From positions 1-64,000 of IMG/VR virus record IMGVR_UViG_3300021405_000007: DNA of 64,000 nt; one strand, given 5' to 3'. The position numbers and the translations under genes are program-made. Under the pieces are notes generated by a model. That model made no database searches. It worked only from the letters and a program-made list of their open reading frames with translations, and had not been told where the DNA came from. This document shows, piece by piece, positions 26,451 to 34,610 of this stretch (position 1 is the first letter of the stretch; each line of letters opens with the position of its first letter). This DNA comes from a virus.

Positions 26451-27147
26451 ACTTAATAAGGATGAAAATCAAGAGTATATGGATATAATCCTACCCCCTA
26501 ACAGGTCTAATGATGAAATTTGGATCACTTCTTTTGACTTAGAAGCAGCTATTCAATTTAAAAAAGATGTTTTTAGAAAATTTGAAGAAGATCCTAAAAA
26601 ACCCATAGTGATAAATATTAACTCCTACGGCGGATCTGCTACAGGGTTATTTATGATGCTTGATACTATGGGTTCTATACTCGCAATAGCTGATACCCAA
26701 CATTTCTGTTTCGTTACTGCTTGCATGGGTGCAGCCATGTCGGCCGGCGCAGTTCTTTTATCGGCGGGCGGTATACGTTTTGCAACCCCCCTATCCTCAA
26801 TTATGCTTCACCAAGTTTCTAGCGATATTTATGGGCCAATGCCAGACGCAAGTGTTGAGTATGAAGAAATGAAAAGAATAAATGAAACAGTCTTGACTTT
26901 TCTTAATGAGAAATGCAAAATAAAAGGTGGAGTTGAAGAGTTAAAGGGTTTATTAGCAAGAAATAAATATTTGTCTCCGTGGGAAGCAAAAGAACTTGGA
27001 ATTATTGATCACGTAGGATACCCTAAACTCATAGCACATACTATCTATGAAATTGGAATAATGGGGTTAGTACAAGATGAGCCAAGAGAATTACCTAAAT
27101 CAAATAAAGTCTCTGGAAAAAAAGCTAAATCTCGTAAAGGCTTATAA
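26419..27147 (+). CDS. ClpP-like serine protease (S14 fold)
   Basis: 242 residues. ININSYGGSATG forms the substrate-binding strand. The nucleophile is Ser108 in ACMGAAMSAGAVLLSAG, His131 lies in SIMLHQVSS and Asp197 in AKELGIIDHVG, so the Ser-His-Asp triad of ClpP is complete. Many phages use ClpP-fold enzymes near the portal as head-maturation proteases, yet this genome also has an S78-type prohead protease downstream. The ATG at 26419 follows AAGGGG; the gene overlaps the MuF-like gene by 32 bases. Confidence 0.85.
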   Translation: MIISNKNSAGRLNKDENQEYMDIILPPNRSNDEIWITSFDLEAAIQFKKDVFRKFEEDPKKPIVININSYGGSATGLFMMLDTMGSILAIADTQHFCFVTACMGAAMSAGAVLLSAGGIRFATPLSSIMLHQVSSDIYGPMPDASVEYEEMKRINETVLTFLNEKCKIKGGVEELKGLLARNKYLSPWEAKELGIIDHVGYPKLIAHTIYEIGIMGLVQDEPRELPKSNKVSGKKAKSRKGL

Positions 27148-27559
27148 AACTATAATAAATGATTCCTTAATTCTAGTTCAAAGCCTTAAACTGGAAGATA
27201 AAGAGTTAGAAACTGAAATAGTAGCTTCCCTAGCAAACTTTGCTCAAAGTAAAATCTCTGAACAGTTTGAAACTGCAACACCTAAAATATTAATACAACC
27301 AAACTCGCAACCTACTGAACAATCAGCGGCTAGCCGCTCTATTCAATTGCCAGAACCAGACTTTATGAAAGATCCCTTAAAGTTTGTAACTAAATTTAAA
27401 CATTGGTGTAATAAAGTAGGTAAATTTAAAGATGGACAAGGAAACGAAATTCAAGGTATCATAACAGGGTTAACATACCCTACACTTCAAGTATCGGTAG
27501 GAGATATGGATTTTTCAGTATCCCCAGCAGAAATACAGCTTATATTGGAGAAAAAATAA
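27077..27559 (+). CDS. hypothetical protein, 160 aa
   Basis: Not recognised. A helical N-terminal half is followed by a Gln/Pro/Ser-rich linker and a C-terminal beta-like domain (KFKDGQGNEIQGIITGLTYP). It starts within the ClpP-like gene in another frame (71-base overlap) with GGGGT upstream. It is probably a head-assembly factor by position. Confidence 0.6.
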   Translation: MSQENYLNQIKSLEKKLNLVKAYKTIINDSLILVQSLKLEDKELETEIVASLANFAQSKISEQFETATPKILIQPNSQPTEQSAASRSIQLPEPDFMKDPLKFVTKFKHWCNKVGKFKDGQGNEIQGIITGLTYPTLQVSVGDMDFSVSPAEIQLILEKK

Positions 27560-27560
27560 A

Positions 27561-28100
27561 ATGGGCGAGAAAAAAAGTAAACCACATGCAACACGTTCTT
27601 TTGAAGATATGATGGCTAGTGCTCAACTTAAAGCACTTCAACCATTTATACAACAACAAGTTTTGATTTCTGGTCGCGAGAATTTGATGCAACTTTCTCA
27701 ACTACTGCTTCAACATTTAGCAGAGTTTAGATTGAGAAATTTTGCTATTGAAGCAATTTTAAAAGAAAAACTTGGAGTTACTGATGAAGACATCGCTGAA
27801 AAAGTAAGTTCTGAAGAGGATAAAATTTTCAACTATTCAGAAGTAACTTATGGAGCATCGCAAGGAGATTTAGTTCGATTTGAGATTACAACTACTCTTG
27901 GAAAAGATTCAAAAAGACAGCCTTTAAATGGAAAAGTGGCTATTCAAGCTTTAAATTCAAAAAATGAATCTGGACAAGTTCAAACAATGTCTGAGTTAGA
28001 AGAAGCTCTTATCGGTATGACAAAAGGGGAATCTAAAACTTTAACATTAGATTCAGATGCTTATCATTTTACAGTTAAGAGAGTATCCAAAAAATTATAA
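27561..28100 (+). CDS. FKBP/trigger-factor-like peptidyl-prolyl isomerase candidate
   Basis: 179 residues. After a helical N-terminal half, the last 80 residues have GDLVRFEITTTLGKDSK, then MSELEEALIGMTKGESKTLT and HFTVKRVSKKL. This resembles the C-terminal part of FKBP-type isomerases (FEEALxGMxxGExKxxxL). The central active-site strands are not obvious, so it may bind rather than isomerise. It lies directly before the GroES-like gene, making a folding-factor pair plausible. Confidence 0.45.
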   Translation: MGEKKSKPHATRSFEDMMASAQLKALQPFIQQQVLISGRENLMQLSQLLLQHLAEFRLRNFAIEAILKEKLGVTDEDIAEKVSSEEDKIFNYSEVTYGASQGDLVRFEITTTLGKDSKRQPLNGKVAIQALNSKNESGQVQTMSELEEALIGMTKGESKTLTLDSDAYHFTVKRVSKKL

Positions 28101-28112
28101 AGGGCATTGAAA

Positions 28113-28403
28113 ATGATAGAAGTAGTAAATGGAAAACTTTTTGTAGAGAAATTAGCCAAACGTAAAAAAGAGGAAACAACAAATTCATTTTCTTCTTTTG
28201 GTCAGTTTTTAGATGCCGACAATAATATGGGTACTATTTTGATGCTTGAGGAAACTGCCACAGCCCTGAAGTATGGTATCAAAGAAGGCTGCACTGTTTA
28301 CTTTGGTAATAAAGTCGAGAAAATTTTTCTAGGTGGTAGAGAAGTTTTAGTAATGGAATTTGACAATGTTTTGGCCGTCGTTCGTTCCGATGAAAACGCA
28401 TGA
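28113..28403 (+). CDS. GroES-like co-chaperonin
   Basis: 96 residues, the size of Cpn10. The N-terminal strand GKLFVEKLAKRK corresponds to GKVLVKR in GroES. The C-terminal strands GCTVYFGNKVEKIFLGGREV and LVMEFDNVLAVV correspond to GDKVLFGKYAGTEVK and REDDILAVI. The segment where the mobile loop would lie (KEETTNSFSSFGQFLDADNN) is diverged, as expected if it binds the phage GroEL. The ATG at 28113 has AAAGGG 8 bases upstream. It sits in the head operon, far from groEL. Confidence 0.75.
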   Translation: MIEVVNGKLFVEKLAKRKKEETTNSFSSFGQFLDADNNMGTILMLEETATALKYGIKEGCTVYFGNKVEKIFLGGREVLVMEFDNVLAVVRSDENA

Positions 28404-29188
28404 ATTTGGAACGCTTAAAAACTCTTCTTAATCCACAACCTTCTGTTATAGAAGTTATAAATCAATTTCTAAAACAAGAAGCCGCCAATAAACCTAAATC
28501 CGCAAAACAAGGTCACAGACCTTCTTCTCTAGGTTCTCCATGCCTAAGAAAGATTTATTATTCTTATTTTAGGGTAGAAGAAGAACCTATAAGTCCTGAA
28601 ACAGCTAAAATATTCAAAATGGGGATTTATGTAGAAAAGATGATGATGGAATTCCTTAAAGGAGTAAAACTTCATATTCCTTTCAGAGAAAAGAGTGGGA
28701 GTATTCCCACAGAAGATGGTGAACCTGATCCTCAATTTAGGGTTGGATCACCTAGATGGCGTATACGAATGGGAAAAATTGACAATGTAGCTCATTTCAA
28801 TGAAAAATTATGGATTTTTGAAATAAAATCAAAGAAATCAACCACTTTCAATAAAATGAAAACTCCTGATGAAGAGCATATAGTCCAAGTAGCTTTATAC
28901 TTTCAAATGTTTAATGATTATTATTTAGCAGGTAATTTTGCGCATATTCCAGAAATAACAGGTAAAGCTGAAGGTGCACGCCTTGTTTATGTAAATAAAG
29001 ATACAGCTGAACTCAAGGAGTTCGTACTAGATAAAACGGTGCTCCATGCAGCAGTCTATGAAATAGATAAAAAAGTAACCCTGGTTAATTCTTTTGCAGA
29101 TAAAAAGGTGTTGCCACCTAAAACCGCTCACTTTTGTCAGAATTGCCCATTTAAAGCAAAATGTGATAAAAATGCAAACGTAATCTAA
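28400..29188 (+). CDS. Cas4/RecB-like PD-(D/E)XK nuclease with Cys cluster
   Basis: 262 residues. Features: RPSSLGSPCLRKIYYSYF near the N-terminus with the first Cys, GKIDNVAHFNEKLWIFEIKS (Asp and E-x-K of the PD-(D/E)XK core), VQVALYFQMF (QxxxY motif) and a C-terminal FCQNCPFKAKC. The single N-terminal and three C-terminal cysteines match the iron-sulfur arrangement of Cas4/AddB nucleases. It would be a DNA exonuclease, odd within a head operon. Its start overlaps the GroES-like stop by four bases. Confidence 0.78.
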   Translation: MNLERLKTLLNPQPSVIEVINQFLKQEAANKPKSAKQGHRPSSLGSPCLRKIYYSYFRVEEEPISPETAKIFKMGIYVEKMMMEFLKGVKLHIPFREKSGSIPTEDGEPDPQFRVGSPRWRIRMGKIDNVAHFNEKLWIFEIKSKKSTTFNKMKTPDEEHIVQVALYFQMFNDYYLAGNFAHIPEITGKAEGARLVYVNKDTAELKEFVLDKTVLHAAVYEIDKKVTLVNSFADKKVLPPKTAHFCQNCPFKAKCDKNANVI

Positions 29189-29196
29189 ATTAAAGT

Positions 29197-29225
29197 TTGA
29201 CCATTTAGCCAAAAAGTGTTAAAAC
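29197..29225 (+). promoter_or_regulatory. promoter, TTGACC-17-TAAAAC with extended -10
   Basis: TTGACC (29197-29202), a 17-base spacer and TAAAAC (29220-29225) with TG at 29217-29218. It is 47 bases before the exported protease gene, suggesting that gene is transcribed independently of the head operon. Confidence 0.6.
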
Positions 29226-29271
29226 TTTACTATAAGAATGGAAAAAGTCTTAAATTATAGGAAAAGTCAAA

Positions 29272-30234
29272 ATGAAAAATCAATTCTTAACCACTGCTTT
29301 GATAGGTTTACTTTCTGGCCAAATTGGAGCAGCCCCTATTCCAGTGCCAGCAAACACCAAACATGTTGCTTCAACGGCTGAAGTCGCTAAACCTAAAAAA
29401 ACCTATAAAACTGATATTGTACTTACTGATTCAAATACTATAGTATTCAGAGACGTCTTCATGGAAAATACGGTCGCAGTAGCTACGGTGAAAGCAAGAG
29501 AATTTGATGCTAAATTACCCAAAGACGCTGTGATCTACTTGATCATCAATTCTCCGGGCGGGGATATCGATGCTGGCATTGAATTCATTGAAAATATGAA
29601 TTCTTTGAATCATAAAGTGGTTACTTTAACTCAATTTTCAGCCTCTATGGGTTTTCAAACAGTACAAGGAGTAAACGGAGAACGTTTGATTCTAGCCAAT
29701 GGAACACTTATGAGCCATAAAGCTAAAGGTGGATTCAGTGGGGAGTTTGGACCAAATGGCGGTCAAATGAACACTAGATTTGAATATTATCTTAAAAGAG
29801 TCAAACGCTTAGATGAAAGAGCGGTTCAACGCACCAATGGCAAAATGGACTTAAAACAATATGAAGAACTTATTCGGGATGAATACTGGTGTGATGGTCA
29901 AGATTGTGTGAATAAAGGCTTCGCAGATAAAGTTGTTACTGCTACTTGCGATGATTCTTTATCTGGAACCCAAAATCTAGCAGTATCATTACCTTTCATG
30001 GGCATGATGATTCAAGCAAAAGCAGAAGTGGCCAAATGCCCCTTGATTACAGGGCCTTTGGGAATCGAAGCCGGAATGAAATTTTACGTCGATGGCAAAG
30101 AATATACTTCTGATACATTTAATGACATTAAATCAGAAAAATTGAAACAATACATTCTTGCCGAGTTTGAAAAAGCTACTGATAAACTCTCTCAAATTGC
30201 TGCTGGAACTTACAGAAATGCCGAAAGATACTAA
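29272..30234 (+). CDS. exported ClpP-like serine protease
   Basis: 320 residues. The N-terminus has a classical signal peptide: MKNQ, a hydrophobic core FLTTALIGLLSGQIGA and a cleavage-like AAPIP. The mature part has ClpP/SppA-type motifs: IINSPGGDIDAGIEF, FSASMGFQT with Ser125, LMSHKAKGG with His149 and KGFADKV with Asp219. Extra cysteines (YWCDGQDC and later C) suit disulfides outside the cytoplasm. Unlike head proteases it should leave the cytoplasm. It has its own promoter. A periplasmic or envelope target is inferred; none is shown. Confidence 0.8.
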   Translation: MKNQFLTTALIGLLSGQIGAAPIPVPANTKHVASTAEVAKPKKTYKTDIVLTDSNTIVFRDVFMENTVAVATVKAREFDAKLPKDAVIYLIINSPGGDIDAGIEFIENMNSLNHKVVTLTQFSASMGFQTVQGVNGERLILANGTLMSHKAKGGFSGEFGPNGGQMNTRFEYYLKRVKRLDERAVQRTNGKMDLKQYEELIRDEYWCDGQDCVNKGFADKVVTATCDDSLSGTQNLAVSLPFMGMMIQAKAEVAKCPLITGPLGIEAGMKFYVDGKEYTSDTFNDIKSEKLKQYILAEFEKATDKLSQIAAGTYRNAERY

Positions 30235-30529
30235 AAAATCAAGCAAAACTCGTTTAATCTCTTCCAAACCAAGCGAACAAATCTCAAAATTAGAAGATTT
30301 GGCCGATCTAAAAAATCGGCCTTGGTTTATTAATAGTGAGGAGGATTTTTATTATTTCTGGAAGTATATACAAAGAAAGAGTGATGTTGGAGGCGATATG
30401 CCTCCTTTGGAAGCTCTAGAAATATCTAGACTTTTAGCTTTGCCAAAAGAAGATCTTCAAACCCACTTAGATCATTTACTTCTCAATTTAAAAAAATCAA
30501 AAAAAATCAAAGACTTATTCTTTAAATAA
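30218..30529 (+). CDS. hypothetical protein, 103 aa
   Basis: Not recognised. A basic Ser/Lys-rich N-terminus (MPKDTKKSSKTRLISS) is followed by PWFINSEEDFYYFWKYIQRK and helical repeats of Leu and Lys. It overlaps the exported protease by 17 bases, so it may be co-translated. No membrane segment is seen. Confidence 0.6.
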   Translation: MPKDTKKSSKTRLISSKPSEQISKLEDLADLKNRPWFINSEEDFYYFWKYIQRKSDVGGDMPPLEALEISRLLALPKEDLQTHLDHLLLNLKKSKKIKDLFFK

Positions 30530-30542
30530 GCAAAACTAGGCG

Positions 30543-30551
30543 TGCTATACT
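30543..30551 (+). promoter_or_regulatory. extended -10 element TGCTATACT
   Basis: TGCTATACT lies 61 bases before the prohead protease gene in the short gap after 30529. No good -35 box is seen at 16-18 bases. It fits the window-wide TGnTATAAT family. Confidence 0.45.
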
Positions 30552-30611
30552 TTATAGGTGTCTTAGTTTAGATCCTAAATGGTCTTCTTGGTACATTTCT
30601 AAGGATGCATA

Positions 30612-31505
30612 ATGGAAAATTTTCAGTTTAATATGCCTGCTATTCTCGAAAAGTCAGATGATGGAGAATACCGGGTTAAAGGATTAGCTAGTACCGAAGA
30701 CATTGATCTTCAAGGAGAAATAATTAAAGCTGCGGGAGCAGATCTTTCACCAATAGATGAAAAAAAAGGTTGGTTAAATTTTGAACATCGTCAAGGAGTG
30801 GAAGATTTAGTTGGAGTTCTAGAAGGTTATAATAAAACTCCTAATGGGATTTTCGTTTCTGGAAGAATGTTTAAAGATCATGATAGGGCCAAAGCTATCA
30901 TTCAGGTGATGCAAGGACTTTCAGAAAAAGATGGTCCCAGAATCGGCCTAAGTGTTGAAGGAAGCGTTCTTGAACGTGATCCGAATAATGAAAAAGTAAT
31001 CACTAAATGTATCATAAAAAATGTAGCCATAACTATGAGTCCAGTAAACCCAAAAACTCATTTAAGTTTGGTAAAATCATTAGCAGCTTCTAATGTGGAA
31101 TTTAGTTCCACTTTACCCGTTGCGAATAATATAGAAAAAGTTAACGCAACAGAAACACCTATCTTTACAGCGAATCAAGTTGTCGATCTGATTCAAAAGA
31201 CTTTAGGAGTTGGTGGAGGATATGCAACCCAAACACCAGCACAGATGAGTGGCGGAACTGCTTTATCTCAAGAATCTTTAGATTCCAAACCTTCCGATGT
31301 TTCTTCTTCTGAAGAAGAAAAAAAGAAGAAAAAAGAGCAAGAAGAAACTCAAAAAGCGTTGCAACGCATGCCTAAATCACTTTATAAAGCTACTTTGCAG
31401 GAAATTCTTAGTAAAATAGGCACTTTATATCCTGAGTATACTAAAGAACAACTCTTTGCATGCATGAAAGAAAGATTGGAAACAAAATTTCCTGATTTAA
31501 AATAA
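30612..31505 (+). CDS. prohead protease (S78/HK97 type)
   Basis: 297 residues. The protease domain (1-160) opens with the typical YRVKGLASTEDIDLQGEII. The catalytic His lies in WLNFEHRQGVEDLVG and the Ser in RIGLSVEGSVLE, with TMSPVNPKTH closing the domain. The C-terminal part (about 180-297) is a charged extension. Residues 195-224 share 18 of 30 positions with residues 25-54 of the major capsid protein. The enzyme should cleave scaffold and capsid precursors during maturation. Confidence 0.87.
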   Translation: MENFQFNMPAILEKSDDGEYRVKGLASTEDIDLQGEIIKAAGADLSPIDEKKGWLNFEHRQGVEDLVGVLEGYNKTPNGIFVSGRMFKDHDRAKAIIQVMQGLSEKDGPRIGLSVEGSVLERDPNNEKVITKCIIKNVAITMSPVNPKTHLSLVKSLAASNVEFSSTLPVANNIEKVNATETPIFTANQVVDLIQKTLGVGGGYATQTPAQMSGGTALSQESLDSKPSDVSSSEEEKKKKKEQEETQKALQRMPKSLYKATLQEILSKIGTLYPEYTKEQLFACMKERLETKFPDLK

Positions 31506-31520
31506 ACAATATAAATCTCA

Positions 31521-31529
31521 TGTTAAAAT
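31521..31529 (+). promoter_or_regulatory. extended -10 element TGTTAAAAT
   Basis: TGTTAAAAT, 40 bases before the gene at 31569, without a clear -35. The same nine bases occur at 42222 and 45152, each just upstream of a gene, which supports it as a promoter element. Confidence 0.5.
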
Positions 31530-31568
31530 TCTTATGAATTCGAACTTATTTTTTCGGAGTTTAATTTA

Positions 31569-32123
31569 ATGGCACAAGCAGCATTATCAAAATTGGCAGC
31601 TGAACGCTTAAGCGTGGCTATAGGTCACACCGCTGAAGCTAATGAATTAGTTGGCAATATCAACAACTTAAGCGCTTCTGTAGATGTTAGCGCTCAACAA
31701 AACCTTGCAATTGGCTCTTTAAGCCAAGCACAAATTCAAACCCTCCATTCAGTGGGTGCTGTTTTGGTGGCTGCTCCAGCAGCTGGCACAGCTATCATAG
31801 TAGATGAAGTTCACTTTAAATACAACTATAGCACTGCTGCTTTCACTGGCGGGGGCGTAATATCTTTGGCATACACCAGCGGTGCAACCATTATGGAACT
31901 TGCAGCAAGTCTTTTGACTGGCGGCTCCTCAATTGGTCGTTTCGCAAAACCTTCAGTTTATAACCTAGATGCATCAACTGGTACTGCTACTGGTTTTGAT
32001 CTTCTTTCTGCAGCAGCTGAAGGACTTTCTTTGTCAGCAGCTAGTGCAGATTTTGCAGCTGGCAATGCAGCTTCTACTTTGGACTATAGAATTAAATACC
32101 GTGTAGTAACGGTATTAACCTAA
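31569..32123 (+). CDS. virion structural protein (head decoration candidate), 184 aa
   Basis: Low-charge, Ala/Ser/Gly/Thr-rich protein with beta patterns such as GTAIIVDEVHFKYNY and GGGVISLAYTSGA. No known motif. It lies between the prohead protease and the scaffold candidate, has its own promoter, and favours frequent codons like the capsid gene. I infer an abundant head or decoration protein. Confidence 0.6.
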   Translation: MAQAALSKLAAERLSVAIGHTAEANELVGNINNLSASVDVSAQQNLAIGSLSQAQIQTLHSVGAVLVAAPAAGTAIIVDEVHFKYNYSTAAFTGGGVISLAYTSGATIMELAASLLTGGSSIGRFAKPSVYNLDASTGTATGFDLLSAAAEGLSLSAASADFAAGNAASTLDYRIKYRVVTVLT

Positions 32124-32143
32124 TATAACGATTGGATTTAACG

Positions 32144-33061
32144 ATGAAGCCAACTGATAAACTTAAAAAATCTATCGATCAGCTTATTGATGAGCTTTTT
32201 GCTCCTGAAGTAAAGAAATCAATGGATCATTTCGCTGCAGCTACTACAGCGGATGAAGCCATTAAAAATGCTCCAAGTGGAGAAATGGATGAAGCTCGTG
32301 GAGCAGGTCGCCCAAAACAAATCTCAGAAATTCCACAAGTCGATGTAGACGGCAAACGTGCTGGTCGCTATGACACCGACATTGTAGAAGATGAAAATAA
32401 AGAAGAAGCTCCAGCAGAAGGCGAACAGGTAAAATCCGGTAAACGTAAAAAAGAAGAAGAATCAGAAGCAGCCCCAGCAAAACTCCCAGGCATGCCTGAA
32501 TCCCCAGTAGCCCCAGTCGAAGCTCCAGCAGAAGGCGAACATGATTCTGTGCCAGAACATGAAGCAGAAGATGAAGACGATAGTATTGAAGAAAAAGGTA
32601 TCAAAAAATCTTTTGCCATTTCTAAAGCTCAATATGCTGAATACGTAGCTCTTAAAAAAGCTCGCGAAGCGACTATTAAAGCTGAAGTTTTGAGAAAAGC
32701 AAAAGCAGAACACACCTCTTTGATTAAATCAGCGGTTGTTGAAGCTACTGCTGATATCCGTAGAGAAAATGAAAATCTTAGAAAATCTCTTTCAGAACAA
32801 AGTGAATTGATCAAAGCCATGGCTAATAAGCCTAAAGCAGCAACCGCAATTACTTCAATGTCAGCCCTTGAAAAAGGTGGATCAGCTGCTAGATCAAACA
32901 ACGGTCTTTCTAAAGCGGATCTAGTTGATATTGCAGAGAGATTGGTTAAATCCAACGAACTAATGCTTGATTCAGCAATCGAATTGGATCAAACCGGTTT
33001 TATTGTAGATCCAAATGAAAGAGCGACTTTAGAAAAAGCAATTAGAAGTATTAGAAGATAA
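32144..33061 (+). CDS. scaffold / internal head protein candidate
   Basis: 305 residues, highly charged. Features: an N-terminal helix (LKKSIDQLIDELF), an acidic Pro/Ala/Glu-rich disordered region (about 85-145) and a long coiled coil (RRENENLRKSLSEQSELIKA). It sits between the prohead protease and the major capsid protein, the usual place for a scaffold. Such proteins are digested by the protease during maturation. No sequence motif proves it. The ATG at 32144 is preferred over a TTG at 32132. Confidence 0.6.
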   Translation: MKPTDKLKKSIDQLIDELFAPEVKKSMDHFAAATTADEAIKNAPSGEMDEARGAGRPKQISEIPQVDVDGKRAGRYDTDIVEDENKEEAPAEGEQVKSGKRKKEEESEAAPAKLPGMPESPVAPVEAPAEGEHDSVPEHEAEDEDDSIEEKGIKKSFAISKAQYAEYVALKKAREATIKAEVLRKAKAEHTSLIKSAVVEATADIRRENENLRKSLSEQSELIKAMANKPKAATAITSMSALEKGGSAARSNNGLSKADLVDIAERLVKSNELMLDSAIELDQTGFIVDPNERATLEKAIRSIRR

Positions 33062-33067
33062 TAAAAT

Positions 33068-33095
33068 GGCGTGATAAATGTTCGTGATCAACGCC
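33068..33095 (+). other. hairpin in the leader of the capsid gene
   Basis: GGCGTGAT (33068-33075) can pair with ATC-A-ACGCC (33087-33095) with one bulge. A second, weaker fold (GGCCTTA/TAAGCC) follows at about 33112-33126. No T-tract follows, so it is not a terminator; it may stabilise or mark the 5' end of the capsid message. Confidence 0.4.
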
Positions 33096-33178
33096 TTAAA
33101 GAAAGATCGCCGGCCTTATTTAAGCCAAAACGTTAATTTAACAAAGTTTTTTTCAAAACAACGAAAGAAGGAACAGCA

Positions 33179-34588
33179 ATGAACGTCCAGTCACAAACTC
33201 AAGAACTTACCGGTTTCGGTTACCATACCGCCGAAGAAGTTCAAGAACTCCAAAAAGCATTGTCCATTGGTGGACAATATGCTACGACCACCCCAGGTAA
33301 CTTGTCTGGCGGTCCAGCATTAGCAGTCGAAGATCTAGATCGTACTTTGAAACTGGTAACAGCTTCACTAGAAGATTTAGTACTTTGGAAAGATGTTATT
33401 AAACAAAAAGTTATGCAAACTGTTGGTCAGTACAACGTACAAAACCAATACGGTAATGAAGTAAGCCCCTTCTTTACTATGGGTTCAACTCCTACCTCAA
33501 CAGATGCTGGCTATAACCGCGATGTATTCATAGTTAAATACTTGGGTACCCAAGGTTCAGTACAGCATAACTTAACCCTCATCCAAGCTGCACACGGCCC
33601 AGTCGTTGCACGTGAGGTAAAAAACAAAACTGTTGAATTGCTCGAAAGAAATGAAAGAGCAATGTTTGATGCAGATTCTACAATCAATTCATTAGAATAC
33701 GATGGTATTGATTCACAGATCCGCGTTAAAGGCGTACAATCAAAATATATCCCACAAGGTTGGGTTGGTTATAATAAAGTTGGCGTAGATGACACTCCTG
33801 TTTTGGATACCCGTTCAGCAGGCGCAACTTCACAACTTAGCCAAGATTTCAATGAAGAAGCAGCTCTACGTGCTTTGAACAACTTCGGTCGCCCAAAACA
33901 AATGTACTTAGCTACTGACATTCATAGTGAATACAGCAGAAGCTTTTACTTATCCCAACGTACGATGCCTGGTATGATGCAACCATCCGGTTGGTATACT
34001 CCAGACTTCCGTGGGACTTTGAAATTCGACTTCCGCCCTTCAGTTTTCCTACGTGCACGTCAAGGTGTTTTATCTAGCGCAGTAAGTGCTGGATCAGCTC
34101 CTACCTTCACTTTAAGCCACACTGCTGGCGCTGGCTCTATGTTTGCTGCAAGCGATGCTGGTACTTATAGCTACCAAATCAGTGCAGTATATGCTGACGG
34201 CGAAACCCTTCCAGCCGCTGCTTCTTCAGTATCCGTTGTTGCTGGTGATGTTGTTAGTGCAGCTATTACTTATAGCGGTAGCCCACTTTACTTCAACATC
34301 TTCCGCGCCCCAATCAACACCACCGTTGGTCAACTGTTCATCGGTCGTATTGCTCCTGCAGGTACAGGCGTAAGTACTCCTATTGATTCTAACGTAAGAC
34401 TTCCAGGTTCTTCAAGAGCATATTTGCTTATGAATGATCCTGATGTTTTAGCTTGGAAACAACTTGGTTCACTTATAAAATACGATTTAGCAGTAACTAA
34501 TACCTCTTATCAATGGTTGCAATTGCTTTACGGTTCCATGTTAGTGACTGGCCCAAGAAAGAACGTAATAATTGATAACCTCGGGTAA
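33179..34588 (+). CDS. major capsid protein with Ig-like insertion
   Basis: 469 residues. Position after protease and scaffold, a strong leader and ribosome site (GAAGGAA), codon use with many CGT/CGC and GCA/GCT, and a terminator behind it all fit the most abundant virion protein. HK97-fold-like segments include VQHNLTLIQAAHGPVVAREV and RRPKQMYLATDIHSEYSR-type core strands. Residues about 297-384 form an extra beta-rich, Ig/fibronectin-like domain (GTYSYQISAVYADGETLP). The first 55 residues may be a removable N-terminal region; they carry the peptide shared with the protease. Confidence 0.85.
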   Translation: MNVQSQTQELTGFGYHTAEEVQELQKALSIGGQYATTTPGNLSGGPALAVEDLDRTLKLVTASLEDLVLWKDVIKQKVMQTVGQYNVQNQYGNEVSPFFTMGSTPTSTDAGYNRDVFIVKYLGTQGSVQHNLTLIQAAHGPVVAREVKNKTVELLERNERAMFDADSTINSLEYDGIDSQIRVKGVQSKYIPQGWVGYNKVGVDDTPVLDTRSAGATSQLSQDFNEEAALRALNNFGRPKQMYLATDIHSEYSRSFYLSQRTMPGMMQPSGWYTPDFRGTLKFDFRPSVFLRARQGVLSSAVSAGSAPTFTLSHTAGAGSMFAASDAGTYSYQISAVYADGETLPAAASSVSVVAGDVVSAAITYSGSPLYFNIFRAPINTTVGQLFIGRIAPAGTGVSTPIDSNVRLPGSSRAYLLMNDPDVLAWKQLGSLIKYDLAVTNTSYQWLQLLYGSMLVTGPRKNVIIDNLG

Positions 34589-34610
34589 TTCTTTTCCTTT
34601 TTAAAAACTA

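Noticed and set aside
32262-32955. Long open frames on the reverse strand opposite the scaffold candidate
   Set aside because: They are antisense to a convincing forward gene, lack ribosome sites, and arise from its Glu/Ala-rich codons.
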